A stretch of 64,000 bases of DNA. Origin: Paguma larvata (Eukaryota > Chordata > Mammalia > Carnivora > Viverridae). The stretch lies in contig CM057826.1 in assembly GCA_030068075.1 (NCBI GenBank), forward strand, positions 76,357,312 through 76,421,311. The letters are read 5' to 3'. Below, piece by piece: positions 44,949 through 57,785 of the stretch. Within the stretch, counting starts at the first letter, position 1, and each line of letters opens with the position of its first letter. The position numbers were made by a program, and so were the translations under genes. The notes below the pieces were generated by a model, which was not told the DNA's origin, did not search any database, and saw nothing but the letters and a program-made list of their open reading frames with translations.

Positions 44949-45849
44949 GATCAAAGCAGTACTTAGTCTAGTAGCAAATACAATGGAATTTGATAATTGA
45001 TGTGAAATTGAGGCAAGGGAGGGAAAATGGTCAGATGACTCTGAAGTTTTGGACAAAGACAAGCAGGAAAGAGAAGTGCCAGAAACAAAAGATAAGAAGT
45101 AACATCATATCTAAAAAAAAGTTTAATTATGATAATGTAAAACAAGAAAATAGAAAAAAATCAATTCCTCATGCTTATGATGAAAATTGAGAATTTCTCA
45201 TTCTGCCCCTCTTCCTTCCAACAGTCCATAGGTAAACTTTGCTAACTGTTTCTCTTTGGGTTCTTCTGGTATTTAATCCCAAATCTAAAAAACACGTGCA
45301 TTTCTCTACTTGATTTACCGCTTTGAGGTGCTGTCTACTCACTGACTTTAGTATGAAAGATAAGGCTTTGGGTCACTTACACAAAACCTATCCCCTCCTG
45401 TGTCCCAAACGTTGATAACAACACTGTTATTCTTAGCTCTTGTATCAGTAATCTTGGTAACTTTTCAATAGTCCAATGTAACTACTTCTTGGTTTCTCAA
45501 AAGAAAGTGTTTCTAGCATCACCATAAAATGCAATTCTTTTCTTCTACTATATGTAGTGCTTAAAGTCAAGTCATACTTTAATTAGCTTCATATTTGGAC
45601 TCTGGTTTAAGTTCTCAGCTGTTTGTTTTTTCCTAGAGTTTCGAATGCCTTTCATTTTTCTTTAAAAAAGAGAGGATTACAAGCCTTCATTACATCCTTA
45701 AATTTATCTTGTCTTCCTTTCAATTCTATTTTGTTACATGGAGTTCAGTTTTCTGCTGGACACACCCATTCCAGAACTTTCTGCTTCCCTGATTCAATAT
45801 GGCTGAGTTTCTCCCTTAACCTGCTACAGAATCTTTAAATTCCATTATT
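44949..45849. other. No gene recognised
   Basis: Unassigned sequence. Frames of 60-71 codons have no recognisable domain. The right part may grade into L2. Confidence 0.35.
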
Positions 45850-46325
45850 TTTTTGAGCTTTGGGACAATATTTACTGGATCCTTTATATTTCCATTTCTT
45901 AGCATTCCCCAGTGCTCAATTTTCTCTTTGATACTTTATCTTCTAGCCATATGGGATTGTTCTTCAGTGTCTGAACATACCCTGTTCTTTTGTCTTCAAT
46001 GTTCATGCCTCCACCAGAATAGTCTCTCATCCACTTTAGCTAAGTTCTATTCATATTTGGGGTCCCTAAAAGAACATTTACTCTGTGATGTTTTATAACC
46101 CTCTCTTCTTATCCCATGCCCACACCATTTAGACTTTGCCCCTATTCTGTGGAAACTAAAAAATCCTGCATTTTCTCTGTCATGACATTTTTCACTGTGT
46201 ATTAAAATTACTCATAACCTAAAAGCAGGCAAGAAACTATGTTTACCTTATTTACAGAGTTGCTGCCCTATAATCATAGCACTTAATAGATAACAGATAT
46301 TTTTAAATAAATGACTTAATGAATG
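45850..46325 (+). mobile_element. LINE-2 3' portion
   Basis: TCAATGTTCATGCCTCCACCAGAATAG, TTTTTCACTGTGTATTAAAATTACTC, and a decayed L2 end with CATAGCACTTAATAGATAACAGATATTTTTAAATAAATG at about 46276-46314. Confidence 0.65.
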
Positions 46326-47989
46326 AACAAAAGTAAAGAACAACTAAAGAACAGTTAAATAACCAAGGTTAGACCAATGTAATGGAATAGTATACCCATT
46401 AACACGGTAACTTTAAAAGGAGGCATGATCAAAATATACATAATATATGTCAAAGTTATAAAAAGAATGTAATTTGAAACAATATAAAATAGTTGGCAAG
46501 TTTATGGTGTTTCCCATTTTTCTCTCAACCTTTTTTTAAATCAATGCTTTGAAATGCAGTTTCAATACTTTTCAATGCTTTTAATGATAAAAGAGATAAT
46601 ATACATTATGAACTCTTAGTTAAACATGTTTGTAAATATAAAAATGTAATAATATAATTAAGTAAAATAAATTTTTTCTCAAATCTTTATAGTTTTTGTC
46701 AGATCTGAATTATAAAAGCAATTTTGAAGTAGCCATTATAAGAGTTCTTCTCACAATTACCCATGGTTAGCCTTTAAAAAACATTTTTATATAAACACTG
46801 TTCTGACCACTATGATAAGTGGAAGTGCTACAATACTCTTCTAGTTCAAACTCTCCTGAAACGTCTAGGAAAGAAGGAATAAATGAAGAATTACAAATTC
46901 TCTAAAAATAATACTGTAAATAAGTATCAATCTGTAAGTAAACACTGAAATTCTTCAATATTAAGTAATATTTTAAAACATTTTCCTTTATAGTGACTTT
47001 TTAGTCACTCATCTAGCACTTGACAGAGCACTAAGTTTTGGATTAAGAGCAGCTCACCACAAGAGCGGGAATGCCAGATATGTACTTGTAATATTGTGGG
47101 CATTCATAAAAAAGGGGTGATAGGCAATACCCAAAATTAGAACGGTGGGCAAGGGTGAGGATTGTAGCAAACACAGTCTAAACATAGAGCCAAGTTGGCT
47201 GAATAGTCTGGGAAAAGAGCCAAATTGGAAACCAACCCCAAAGCTGAGCTCTCAAGTCAGAATGAGAACCAAGTAAGGCCTGAAGAAGGCATAAGCAGAA
47301 GACTTGTGTACAACATGGGCAAGCCTGGCCTTCCCTCCTCCCTTTAGAAGAAATGGTCTTTTCTCTTGTTTATGGACAAGTCCAGTTTGGGTAGCACACA
47401 TGAGTTACTTAGATGGTATGAGCCTACAATCTAGTTGCTGGTCCAACTACTTCGGAAAGACAATTCAAATCTTAAACGATTAATCACAATGTTATGTTTA
47501 TATATAAGTTCATTTCAAGGAAAAGATATCAAAACTATTAAAACACTGAGTCGTTCTCTAAAGTCATAAGTGAGTCAAAGTTGAATCACATTATAAGATC
47601 CATTTCCTCACCCCTAGCATCATTACATCTGCCCGTTATGCTATTTCCCATCAAAATGATTTAAAGATATTCTTTTTTCCCCTAAAGCTAGGATCCAATG
47701 ATGCCACATAAATCTCAAGGTAATATTAGAGTTATAGTTCTTTTTATAGTGTAAAGGCAATCTCTAGTTGATAGCAGATAGAAAAATAATGTTAAATGAA
47801 GTGGGTTTTTTTTTAACTTAAAGAGATAAGCCCTATATATCACTCATATCAGAAAAATATACAGCTTTTTAAACTATGAACTAAGTCTTACCAGTAATAT
47901 AGTATGGCTCCTTGTATACATGCAAACTCATATATAGTGGTCACAGCATATGGGTTAACACTGGACAATAAAATCAAACACACAAAAGT
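46326..47989. other. No recognisable feature
   Basis: AT-rich and apparently unique; no gene or repeat supported. Confidence 0.4.
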
Positions 47990-48425
47990 TTCAGTCACAA
48001 TTCTAACAAGCTATATGATCTTAGGCAAAAGACTTAACTTAGAAAGTCATAGCTTCTTCATCCATAAAGTCGGTATGATAACAGTAACTCTCTCATACAG
48101 TTGTGAGGATTAAACTTAAAAATTTTTTAATGTTTATTTACTTTTGAGAGATAGAGAGAAAGAGAGTGAGAGAGGAAGAGAGACAGAGTGTGAGCAGGGG
48201 AGGGGCAGAGAGAGAGGGAAACACAGAATCCACAGCAGGCTCCAGGCTCTGAGCTGTCAGCACAGAGCCCAATGCGGGGCTCAAATTCACAGACTGCGAG
48301 ATCATGAACTGAGCTGAAGTCAGACGCCTAACCAACTGAGCCACACAGGCACCCCTAAATTTAAAAATCACTTAAAGGCTTAGCACAATTCCTAACAGTG
48401 GAGTTAGTGCTTACTTAATGTGTCC
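47990..48425 (+). mobile_element. MIR element split by a SINE
   Basis: ACAAGCTATATGATCTTAGGCAAAAGACTTAACTT, TCTTCATCCATAAAGTCGGTATGATAACAGTAACTC and TACAGTTGTGAGGATTAAA follow MIR order. After the SINE, CACTTAAAGGCTTAGCACAATTCCTAACAGTGG continues it. Confidence 0.8.
48124..48355 (-). mobile_element. CanSINE inside MIR, with target duplication
   Basis: Tail TTTTTTAATGTTTATTTACTTTTGAG, body CTCCAGGCTCTGAGCTGTCAGC, head GAGCCACACAGGCACCCC. TAAACTTAAAAAT (48111-48123) and TAAATTTAAAAAT (48356-48368) flank it. Confidence 0.95.
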
Positions 48426-49952
48426 TTATAATAGTAGTAATAGTGCCCCCTCATATTTATGTCAGGAAGCTCACAAGATGGAATTAAGGTTCTCCTTTGA
48501 GCTCTTTTGTTATGCTGGCATACATGACATGAAACATGTCACAGTTGAAAGCATGTCAGGGAGGATGGCATGCCTCCCAGTGTTCTCCAGGAGCAGTGGT
48601 GTTGCACCACACACACAGCTCTAAAAATCTAAGCAGATTTCAAAGTTGCTTAAATAGCTTTCTTGGCCAAGAGTCATGTAAGTCGCCAACTGGCAATGAA
48701 ATGATTTTCCACTCAAACTTGGCAGCAGCAGGATTTAAACAGAAAACTGGGAGGAAGGGCAAGGGAAGTAATACGCTTCTTTCCTCATGGTAGTTTTGGA
48801 CCCTTTGGCAACACAGAGAAAAATTGTAAATAACTGCATGATTATTATAAAATTTTTAATGTATCAAAAATAAATTGAGATGCAATTAATTGCTAGCTAC
48901 CATCAGAACCCCCTTCCTACCATTTTTCATATTCTACAAACTCTTTTTCAAAAGACATCAGAATTTCTTCATTTGGCTACTCTCAGTCATGTAGAGTGAC
49001 TCTGGATATATTGAGTCAAATAAGAGACATTTTTACGTCAATGATCCTCCATTAGTTATTCTCTTCTTTTCAAATATTAAAATAGAACCCAACAGGAAAA
49101 TAAGTCCATTAGTATTTCCATTATTCTTAAGCATGAAAGAAAGAGGAAATCAAGGTAAATGCCAACAGATGTTTAAATCTTCTCTACACACAATTCCAGC
49201 TAAAAGTATTTTGATAGTATCCTAACTAAATTAAGAAACTTGTAAGGATAAAGCTTCTACATGTTCCTGCAGAAAACACTGCTCCTAAGTACAAACAGGA
49301 AATATTTTCTTATTTATGTATACTTAAATTCCAAAAAGAATTTAAGGCAAGGCATAAAGTCATATATAGTATATTCAAATGGGGGAAAAAAGAACATGAA
49401 TGAGAAAACAAGGGAAAAAATAAAAGCAATTGCAAAAACAAACATAATAAAGATATAGACACTAAATATGAGGCATAAACTTGATCTAAGCATCCTAGTA
49501 GTCAAGTACAAAGATATTAGTTATATTATTGGATATCTGTAAGATTAACAATAACAACAATCATTTGCTCAAGAAAAATTACCTTTAATATATTCCTCCT
49601 GCTAGAGTTCACAACAAATTTCTTTTACTTGTTTATGAAAAGGAAATTTTATTATTTGGACTATAGAGCAGAATATTCTTATATTTCAAAGATTTCTACT
49701 ACTATGTTTAGGGAGACGTGTCATGATATTAGACATAAATAAATATGTCTACCTAAGAGAGAGAGAGAGAGAGATCACCTAATAAACATATTCTATAATA
49801 ATAGTCCCCTGTATAATTTTTAGCAATTGATACTCCTTAAAAAAAATCTGTAAGAAAGATTGTTTCATTTCCAATGATGAAATTGATTTACCATAAAATG
49901 CTTTAAATCAGAGACTAGTGGTTCTATACTTCATGGAACTATATGTCTGTAG
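48426..49952. other. No gene or clear repeat
   Basis: AT-rich. A (GA)n run lies at about 49757-49775. Two overlapping + frames at 48418-48793 have no recognisable domains and no other coding signs. Confidence 0.4.
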
Positions 49953-50375
49953 TTGTCAGAAGAATGGTCCTCCAAAGATGTCTACATCCTAATCCTGGAA
50001 ACCTGTAAATGTTACCTTACATGCAAAAGTGACGTTGAACATGTGATTAAATTAAGGACCTTGAGATGGTGAAAATATTCTGGAGTATCTGGATTAGCTT
50101 AATATAATCGCAAGCGTCCTCATAAGAGGGAAATAGGAGGATCAGAGTCAGAGAGAGGCAGGGTGATAACATATGCAGAGGCTGGAGTGATGCAGAGAAA
50201 GAACCACTAGCCAAGGAATGCAGGTGACCTTTTGCAAAAAGCAAGGAAATTGATTCATCCACAGAATTTCAAAAGGAATGTAGTCTGCCAATATCTTGAT
50301 TTTAGACTTCTGATCTTCAGAACTATAAGATATTAATTTCCAAAAGTATGGTAATTTGTTAGAGCAACATTAGAA
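49953..50375 (+). mobile_element. MaLR solitary LTR (MLT1-type)
   Basis: GAATGGTCCTCCAAAGATGTCTACATCCTAATCC, TTACCTTACATGCAAAAGTGACG, GATTAAATTAAGGACCTTGAGATGG, TTTTAGACTTCTGATCTTCAGAACTATAAGATATTAATTTC occur in MLT1 order. Confidence 0.88.
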
Positions 50376-50974
50376 AACTAATTCAATAATTTTGTACTAA
50401 ATATATTATCAATTTCATGAATTTCTATCTATGTGTCAAAAGTAAGGGAAAATGTATGTAACTTTTAGAAATAATGCTCACTTGAAAACACGTCTCCTAG
50501 GTTTTACGTAAACCACAAAATGAGCCGCAGGTATATTTAGATACTTTTACTTTAACAATTTTTAAACAGTGCTTCATAGCACACTAGTTCTGTGGGATAT
50601 TAATTTCTGTATGAAACACAAAAAATTCTAAGGTCAAATAAATTGGCAAAACTGTATTATTTCATAATAGAATAAAATAAAGTAATTTTGTAAAAATTAC
50701 CCTACAAGTCAAAATTTACTAAGAAACTTTCTGGACTATTCAAAGGATCCACATAAAACCAACTCCGCTATAAAGACCTGGTGGAAGACAAAGGCACAGT
50801 AGTATAAATATACTAATTATAAGATGAACATGTCACTCCTGGCTTAGAAAATCTTGCTCATCAACCCTTATCACAATTTCACACTCCTCAGCCCATGTCC
50901 AGCAGCCCCCTCTGTCATTCTTGCTCAGCAAGCACAAGGCCTATTTGGCAAATAGACTCTTGGATAACATGCCA
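50376..50974. other. No recognisable feature
   Basis: AT-rich; nothing supported. Confidence 0.4.
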
Positions 50975-51180
50975 CTGACTTTGATCATGGGAGCTAGCTC
51001 AGACTTTTATTTGAGGAATGATATCTGTCTTTCTCTGAATGACTTATTTCACTTAGCAAAATACTCTCCAGTTCCAACTACATTGTTGCAAATGGCAAGA
51101 TTTCATTCTTTTTCATCACCAAGTAGTATTCCATTGTATAGATATACCACTTCTTTTTAATCAGTTGATGGACATGGGGA
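50975..51180 (-). mobile_element. LINE-1 ORF2 end, antisense
   Basis: CTGAATGACTTATTTCACTTAGCAAAATAC, TCCAACTACATTGTTGCAAATGGCAAGATTTCATTC and GTAGTATTCCATTGTATAGATATACCAC are the reverse complement of the L1 ORF2/3' UTR junction. Confidence 0.85.
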
Positions 51181-51350
51181 GAAATGACACCAAGAGTACT
51201 TACCAATCAAAGTGAAAAAAATAAGACATTTATCTCACGTATTTAACCCACCATCTTACAACTCACTCACCCAACATACTCCAACCTCCCTTATCCAATT
51301 CTCTCCAGCAAAAAAGGGAAAGAAATATGTCAAGAATATTAGTGGCCCAC

Positions 51351-51591
51351 AGCGACACCTGGATGGCTCAGTCAGTTAAGCATCCGACTTCAGCTCAGGG
51401 CAGGAACTTCTGGATCATGAGTTTGGGCCCTGTGCCAGGCTCTGTGCTAACAGCTTAGAGCCTGGAACCTGCTTCAGATTCTGTGTCTTCTTCTCTTTCT
51501 GTTGCTCCCCTGCCTGCATTCTTTCTATCTGTCTGTCTGTCTGTCTATCTCTCTCTTTCTCTCAAAAATAAATAAATATTAAAAAAAAAAA
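51351..51591 (+). mobile_element. CanSINE, felid-type, with CTGT repeats
   Basis: GACACCTGGATGGCTCAGT head, GGCTCTGTGCTAACAGCTTAGAGCC body, a CT stretch with CTGTCTGTCTGTCTGT, AAAAATAAATAAATATTAAAA tail. AGAATATTAGTGGCCCAC (51333-51350) and AGACTATGAGTGGACCAC (51592-51609) flank it. Confidence 0.95.
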
Positions 51592-51609
51592 AGACTATGA
51601 GTGGACCAC

Positions 51610-54226
51610 AAACCTTGAACACAGACATTGCATAAGCTTCAGTCTACTCCTAAATAACAAGATTTTGACAGACTCAAAGTTCCTCAGGCACAAAAAAATA
51701 ACTTTAAAGATTGTCAATAAGAGTCAAACTTGCCCTCTCACAAAAATGCTACATTAAAAATTTCAACATGTTTATTCGTGGAAAAACAAATGACTACCAT
51801 GAATCTTTAAGAGAAAAGAAAAACTTTATAGTGTTTTTTTACACATTTATGACCCAGGAACTTTCTTCTCTGGAGCATCTACAAAACATTTGGAAAACAA
51901 TTTGCTATTTAAATCTGAAATTTCCTACAAATTGGTCAACACCTTGGAAGATTATCATGTGGGGAGAAAAAAAAAGAAGAATCAACATAAAAAATTCTAC
52001 ATGGGCAATCTGAGAACTCATTTTGGCCAAATAACAAAGTAAATTAAAGCAGCTCGTTTCTAGATATCAGGGAGGAGTTTGGGGCTACAGCTAAACACCT
52101 GTAGCCAGCCAGGATAATAGGAATTAGGAAAGACTAAGAATGCCCAATTGTCAGGATCCAATTAAATAAAAAATTGAGGTCGTGAGGCCAAGATAGGATC
52201 AAAATCGAGGTCAACATCTGGCATGAAATCAACAGAGATAATAGAAAGACAGGTCACCCAAATTCACCCCTACCTGCCAACTCAAACACAGCACAGAAGT
52301 TAAAATAACATGATATAAAGTTAGTACCTCAACAACACCCCAAGTACTGAAAGTTAAAATTTAGGAGAAAATAACAATATTTCAGGCACAATAAATGATA
52401 TTTTGAGAAATAACTGTCACTCTTTTTGAAAATCATAGAAAATAGCCATATATATTTGGCAAATAACAATTCATCCAGCTGGGAAATCCATACACTGTAG
52501 GCCCAAAATAATTTCCTTACCTGTGATCCTCTTATTTTTCCTCAAGAACCAAAAAAAAAACCAAAACAAAACAAAACAAAACAAAAAACCTTTCAAAACT
52601 ATTACATTAATCTTTCTTAAAAAAATGATCAATTAAACTTCTTACTCCCAAATATTTTATAAAGAAAAGTTATTTATCAAAATTTATATTCCGGGAAGGA
52701 AAACATAATTATAAACATAGTTTTTTGTGTTTTTTTTAAATCTGGAAAACCTGTAAACACCTACAACTACACACACTAAAATTCAAAACCCAAACTTGGG
52801 GTACACAGTATAGAGTTTTTGGAAAGAAATTTCACAGCACGTGGCCACCAGGTGTGAATTTATTACTGTAGGTGAGCTTATTTTTCTTTTGTTCACGAAG
52901 ATGATGTAATTAATTTTGAGGCCAAATGATGTATATCCAGCTTATATTACTTATATTTTCACAAAGCAAACTTTAAATATTATCATGATAATTAATCATT
53001 AAAACTCATTAATTCATCCAACAGATATTTATTTAATGCTTTCTCTAAACACTGAGCTACCAGGGTGAGTACTAATCTATGTGCCTATCTTATAATTTCA
53101 TGCATTTACTTCCTCTCCTTACAAACATAAAATTACTTGTGACCAAAAAAATCTAAATATTTTATAGTTATGTATCTTTAGTTCTTTATGGAAATCCATA
53201 AAGGGAAGATAATTTTTCTAAATCTTAAAGTGGGACAATCTTTTGAAACTGTGTATTCTACACAGTGTTTACTATATTTTTGTACAGTTTTGGATGGCAT
53301 GTTTTTTTAAAATATTAAATTAGTTTACATTTTTCCTCAGGATTATAGATAGAACAGAATTTTGTCATTTATTTTGTGACTAAAGAAAATAAATAATTTC
53401 AAAGAGAAAAAATATTTTAATGCATGCTTTCTTAGTAAGATGTTCTATGTTTAAAAGGGAGGCATTTGTTTTTTAAAAATCAAACTAAATATACAGAGGT
53501 TTTATGCCTATTTTCACTTAGTGTTAAAGTTTGATAGCATTTCCACTTGATTAAGTATTTTAGCAGAAACACTTACCATAAAAGCAGCCATGAAAACTGA
53601 AATGATATACCACAACACGAAATACTTTAAAAGAAAATTGCCTAAACAAAAAAATTTCAGTAGCTAGACAAGGAGTTATATTTGTAAAAATAAAATTGTT
53701 CCCCCAAAGAAGTAATAGGAATGAGCCTTAATTTATTACATTTGCAAATTACTTTTCCAAAAGTGTTGTGGCCTTGATACTAAAATTATGGTTAGATTCA
53801 ATATTTTTTGAACATATCATAACTGTTGATTTAACAGAATCGTGTTTTCTACAAATAGTTATCTTTTTAATGTAATGTCTTATATTATGTAAGTAACCTC
53901 AGTACACAGCGAAGGAGCAAGTCATTGTTCTTAAGAGCAGTTAAAAATAATATTATGTAATTTAAGCATCATTTTCAGGCAAATCTATTACCAATCAACA
54001 CAGTTATTTTTCACTATGTAACAGACATTACATTACACATGAAAATACTATCTCTACTCATGTGAATCCTAAGTACTGAGGAGGTAAAATTTGCAAGTTT
54101 TGTTTTCAGTTTTTTAGTATGTCAGTTTGGAGGAAATTTTCTTTTTTACATTTTGTGTAAGTAAAGTCATTTTAATTCTGAAATTACTCACTACAAAGAA
54201 CTAGGTGCATTAATAGCAATTTCCTT
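51610..54226. other. Long stretch without gene
   Basis: AT-rich with no coding signal. It includes (AAAAC)n at 52551-52590. ATCCAACAGATATTTATTTAATGC near 53016 resembles the start of a common ancient repeat. A 100-codon + frame at 51711-52013 has no recognisable domain. Confidence 0.4.
52551..52590. repeat. (AAAAC)n microsatellite
   Basis: Poly-A followed by repeated AAAAC units. Confidence 0.9.
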
Positions 54227-54245
54227 AAAAATAAAGTTATTTGGG

Positions 54246-54466
54246 GGGCATCTGAGTGACTCAGTCAGCTAAGCATCCAACTTCTGGTCAGGTCATGATC
54301 TCATGGTTCATTGGTTCCAGGCCTTCATAGGGCTCTGTGGTGACAGCTCAGAGCCTGGAACCTGCTTCCGATTGTGTGTCTCCCTCTCTCTCTGCCCCTC
54401 CCTGCTTGCACTCTGTCTCTCTCTGCCTCCCAAAAATAAATAAAAACATTTATAAAATTAAAAATT
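54246..54466 (+). mobile_element. CanSINE, felid-type, perfect 19-bp target duplication
   Basis: GGGGGCATCTGAGTGACTCAG head, GGTGACAGCTCAGAGCCTGG body, CT stretch, AAAAATAAATAAAAACATT tail. AAAAATAAAGTTATTTGGG is identical at 54227-54245 and 54467-54485. Confidence 0.97.
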
Positions 54467-54589
54467 AAAAATAAAGTTATTTGGGCATAGAAGTGTGTTG
54501 AGAAAGCAGACCAGACACGCAGTTCATTCAGTCTAATATTCTGCAAACAATATAACATACTCTGGGGAAAGGGCATAATTTTTCTCAAT

Positions 54590-54720
54590 ATTATTATTTA
54601 CATCATACATCATACACATGATTGAGAGATGTTAAATAGCCCCAAATCATAAAGTTTATGAATGGCGGCACTGGGCCTCAAACACCATAGATAGCTAAGA
54701 TCGCCACTTGGCCCTTTCCA
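54590..54720 (-). mobile_element. MIR fragment, antisense
   Basis: GAGATGTTAAATAGCCCCAAATCATAAAG followed by GGCGGCACTGGGCCTCAAACAC is decayed antisense MIR core text. Confidence 0.55.
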
Positions 54721-55619
54721 ACATGTTGGGACCACCTAAATTTCCTGTTTCACCCTACACTGAAGTTCCACTTTAAATGGTATTCTGAAAATAAATAAAA
54801 ACACAGAATGCATTCTATAAACCAGCTATGCTCAGCCTTGCAAAAATCAATACAGGAAATATTTATGTTTTATCAGGCTATAAAAGCATTCCATAATTCA
54901 TTTGATTTTAATAAACTATTTTATGCCTAAGTTTTCTTTCAGGAAAATATACACATCCTAATTCAGGTGCATAAGAAAGGCAAGTTAAAAGAACTAACCA
55001 TGTATCCTCCAAAAATCTTCTAGGGATAGAATCTCTAGTTCCATTTTTAGGCCTCCCCTCAAACACATCAGCTTCTCATATCCAACCTTCATTCTCATAC
55101 CTAACCATGATTCTCATACCTATTGAATGATGTCTTTCCCAAGTCAAACCTCTTGGCCATAGAGCAGGGTCACAGAGGTAAGCCCAAGGATATCACAGTG
55201 CGGGAAATCGCCTTTAGTAATATTCTTAAATGATTTTTTTTAATTAAAAAGAAAAAGAAATCATTCTATATAAAAAGAATAATTTTCCTTTCCTTTTTAT
55301 TCAATTTGTTATGCTTACTCCAAGCATAAATTAAGCATTCCCATTATAAAATATTTATGACTTCATTTAAAATTCTTTTTTTGTGATTCTAGTAATTCAT
55401 ATTCAGACAGTTTCCAGGTCCTTAAAGCAGCATGAACTCATTTTTAAACCAATTTTCTTATTTTGCAAAAAGTCAAAGATGGTTCTAACTGCTCATGTAA
55501 TGAGATTTTTATCATTAATAAAGGCTTCTTGAAAAAATAAAATCTACTTGTGTTTTCCTAGTAATATTAACCATTTAATACAATACTTACTTACATTTCT
55601 AGAATCTGATGTAAACGTT
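54721..55619. other. No recognisable feature
   Basis: AT-rich; nothing supported. Confidence 0.4.
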
Positions 55620-55880
55620 AGTGTTAATCAACCTACCCTGGCCTCGTTATTACCTGTTTAGATTCCCCTCTCATCAAAATTTCCCAAAGGCCTCCACTAG
55701 ACAGGATAGGTGTACTTCCAACCTACCACCACTGCATCCTACAAAAAAGCTCTATGTTATCATACTATACTGTACTAATACCTTTACACGTTTATCCTCA
55801 CTTCCAGAAAGTAAACCTCTGAAAGGAAGGAACTTTATCTTATTTGCCTTTTAACTGCATTTAATAAATATATTTGGAAG
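55620..55880 (+). mobile_element. LINE-2 3' portion
   Basis: ATCCTCACTTCCAGAAAGTAAACCTCTGAAAGGAAGGAACTTTATCTTATTTGCC and an end like TTTAATAAATATATTTGGAAG fit the L2 3' region. Confidence 0.6.
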
Positions 55881-55984
55881 AAAAGAAGATATGAAAATCA
55901 AATATAGCTCTTTTATTTCTCTTTTCCCCTTCTTTCTTCTCCAAACAATTCAGACCATTATTATATGGGGCAGAACAAGACAGG

Positions 55985-56700
55985 CATCTAGGTGCAAAAC
56001 CCAAGTAGGGTGAGGAAAGTGTCCAGGTAGGAGGGCTGCTCAGGAGGCTCCTGAGGACTACTCATTACCTGAGTGGGGTAAGTGGGTGATCCGGGACAGG
56101 AAGTCAGAAGCCAACTGGGGTGAGGCAGGAGTCCCTGCAGAAAGTTCAACCCAAGGTAGGATATCAGAGGCAAAGCAGGGTTAGGAAGGAGTCCATGGGT
56201 TATAGCAGCTCTCTTTGAGCTCAAAGAGAATAAAGAGAGCATCCACCAAACTCAGAGTATCAAAGCCCTGGTGGGGTGAGGAGGGTGCCCTGGCATGGAG
56301 TATCAGAGCTCGGGCAGAGTGAGGAGGGCATCCCTGGAGACAGTCTGAGCCCAAGTGCTATGACGAGGGCATCTATGCAAGAGTGGTGTCGCCCGATGTA
56401 GATGTAGAGATCAGAGATCAGAGCACCCAATCCAGTGAGCAGGACAAGAGAGGTGGCAATCAGGCACCGGAGTTCTGACCCTAAGCAGGGAGCGGTGAGG
56501 CTACCAAGTAGGGAGCTTGATGTGAGGTGCTGCTTAAGCATGGGGGTTGAGAGGTGCTGGCCAGGCCCTTCAGTTCTGGATGCTATGACCTGGCCTGCAG
56601 TGTTGGATCACGGATGTGGTGAGCAACGCATCCACAGAGGGAGCAGTGACATTGGTTATGTCTGAAGAATTGAACAAACAAACTGAACAAAGATGTAATG
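55985..56700. repeat. Degenerate tandem array of ~45-60-bp units in a GC-richer block
   Basis: A motif close to GGGTGAGGAGGGCATCC recurs near 56008, 56072, 56116, 56176, 56224, 56271, 56316 and 56360, usually with GAGCCC or CAGAG text between copies. After about 56400 the sequence is not tandem (GATCAGAGCACCCAATCC, TTGATGTGAGGTGCTGC) but keeps the same base composition. It resembles the 5' leader of an old LINE-1 or the inside of a retrovirus-like element; I cannot decide. Frames of 84 and 93 codons on the minus strand are repeat-derived. Confidence 0.7.
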
Positions 56701-56962
56701 ATTATAACGGGAGCCAAGTTTCTCACTGTCAGTGAAAAGTCACAAGAACAGAAGACGCCAAAACTTAAATGAAAACTGAGGAATTTTGTTTTGGAATCTA
56801 AATATATGTGAGAGAACAATTGGGCAAGTTTAAAATTGTTCTAAATTTTAAAATAATCTGAGGAATTGATTATTATCATACTTTAAATATATTAATTATA
56901 GTGTATTTAAATAAAATAAAATTTAAACATTACATGGTATATTAATCTTAGTATAATTAAAT

Positions 56963-57171
56963 TTTTTAATGTTTATTTAATTTTGAGAGAGCGAGAGAGA
57001 GGTAGAGTGCAAGTGGGGAAGGGGCACAGAGAGAGAGAGACAGAATTGAAGCAGGCTCCAGGCTCTGAGCTGTCAGCACAGAGCCCTACACAGGTCCGAA
57101 CCCATGAACCGCAAGATCATGACCTGAGCCTCATTTGGAATCTTTAGCCAACTGAGCCACTCAGATGCCCC
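56963..57171 (-). mobile_element. CanSINE, felid-type, minus strand
   Basis: Tail TTTTTTAATGTTTATTTAATTTTGAG, body CTCCAGGCTCTGAGCTGTCAGC, head GAGCCACTCAGATGCCCC. TAGTATAATTAAA before and TAGTGTATTTAAA after fit a diverged target duplication. Confidence 0.94.
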
Positions 57172-57666
57172 AGTTTTAGTGTATTTAAAGCTTGTTATAA
57201 AGATTCAAAAATAGTGTGAAAGGATGATAATTCACTAACGGTGGTAAGTCCTGACCTTAGGAGATGTAGGGTGGCTTTACCTTCTTCCAGCTTCCCCTTC
57301 TCTCTGTCCCCACACCTGGTAGTACAGGGCATGCATATCAAGCAGGTTCCTTCTCTGCCTGAGTGCTAAGTGTTACAGCACTCTCCTCAGTGAGCAGACC
57401 ATCCTCTGATGAGGTACTTACAGGATGACTTAAGTCCAACCATTGCCATGGTGTGCAGTTGCCCCACAGAATGCACACATATCCCTGCCACACCAAATCA
57501 CAGGAATACAGGCTGACTCCTGTCTGTATGCATTGTCTCTCCCTAGTTCTCTTGCTCAGACAGACTGAGTAAATCAGCCTCAGCTGCAAACCAATTGTTC
57601 TTGCAGTAATTCCCAAGCTCTATCAGCAATTCATTTGGAAGCCAAATATAATCTCTCACTAGCCAG

Positions 57667-57667
<1 letters not shown>
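57172..57667. other. Unassigned, slightly GC-richer sequence
   Basis: No repeat or gene that I can name. A 92-codon minus-strand frame (57338-57616) has no recognisable domain. Confidence 0.35.
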
Positions 57668-57702
<35 letters not shown>

Positions 57703-57734
57703 GTACTACTTCCCTAGAGTTCTTTTATATACAC

Positions 57735-57785
<51 letters not shown>

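Noticed and set aside
51711..52013. 100-codon + frame in AT-rich sequence as a gene candidate.
   Set aside because: Lys/Asn/Ile-rich, no domain, and its length is compatible with chance at this base composition; it may include old L1 debris.
55988..56541. Two minus-strand frames (84 and 93 codons) in the GC-richer block as possible exons.
   Set aside because: They follow the periodicity of the degenerate tandem array and have no recognisable domain.
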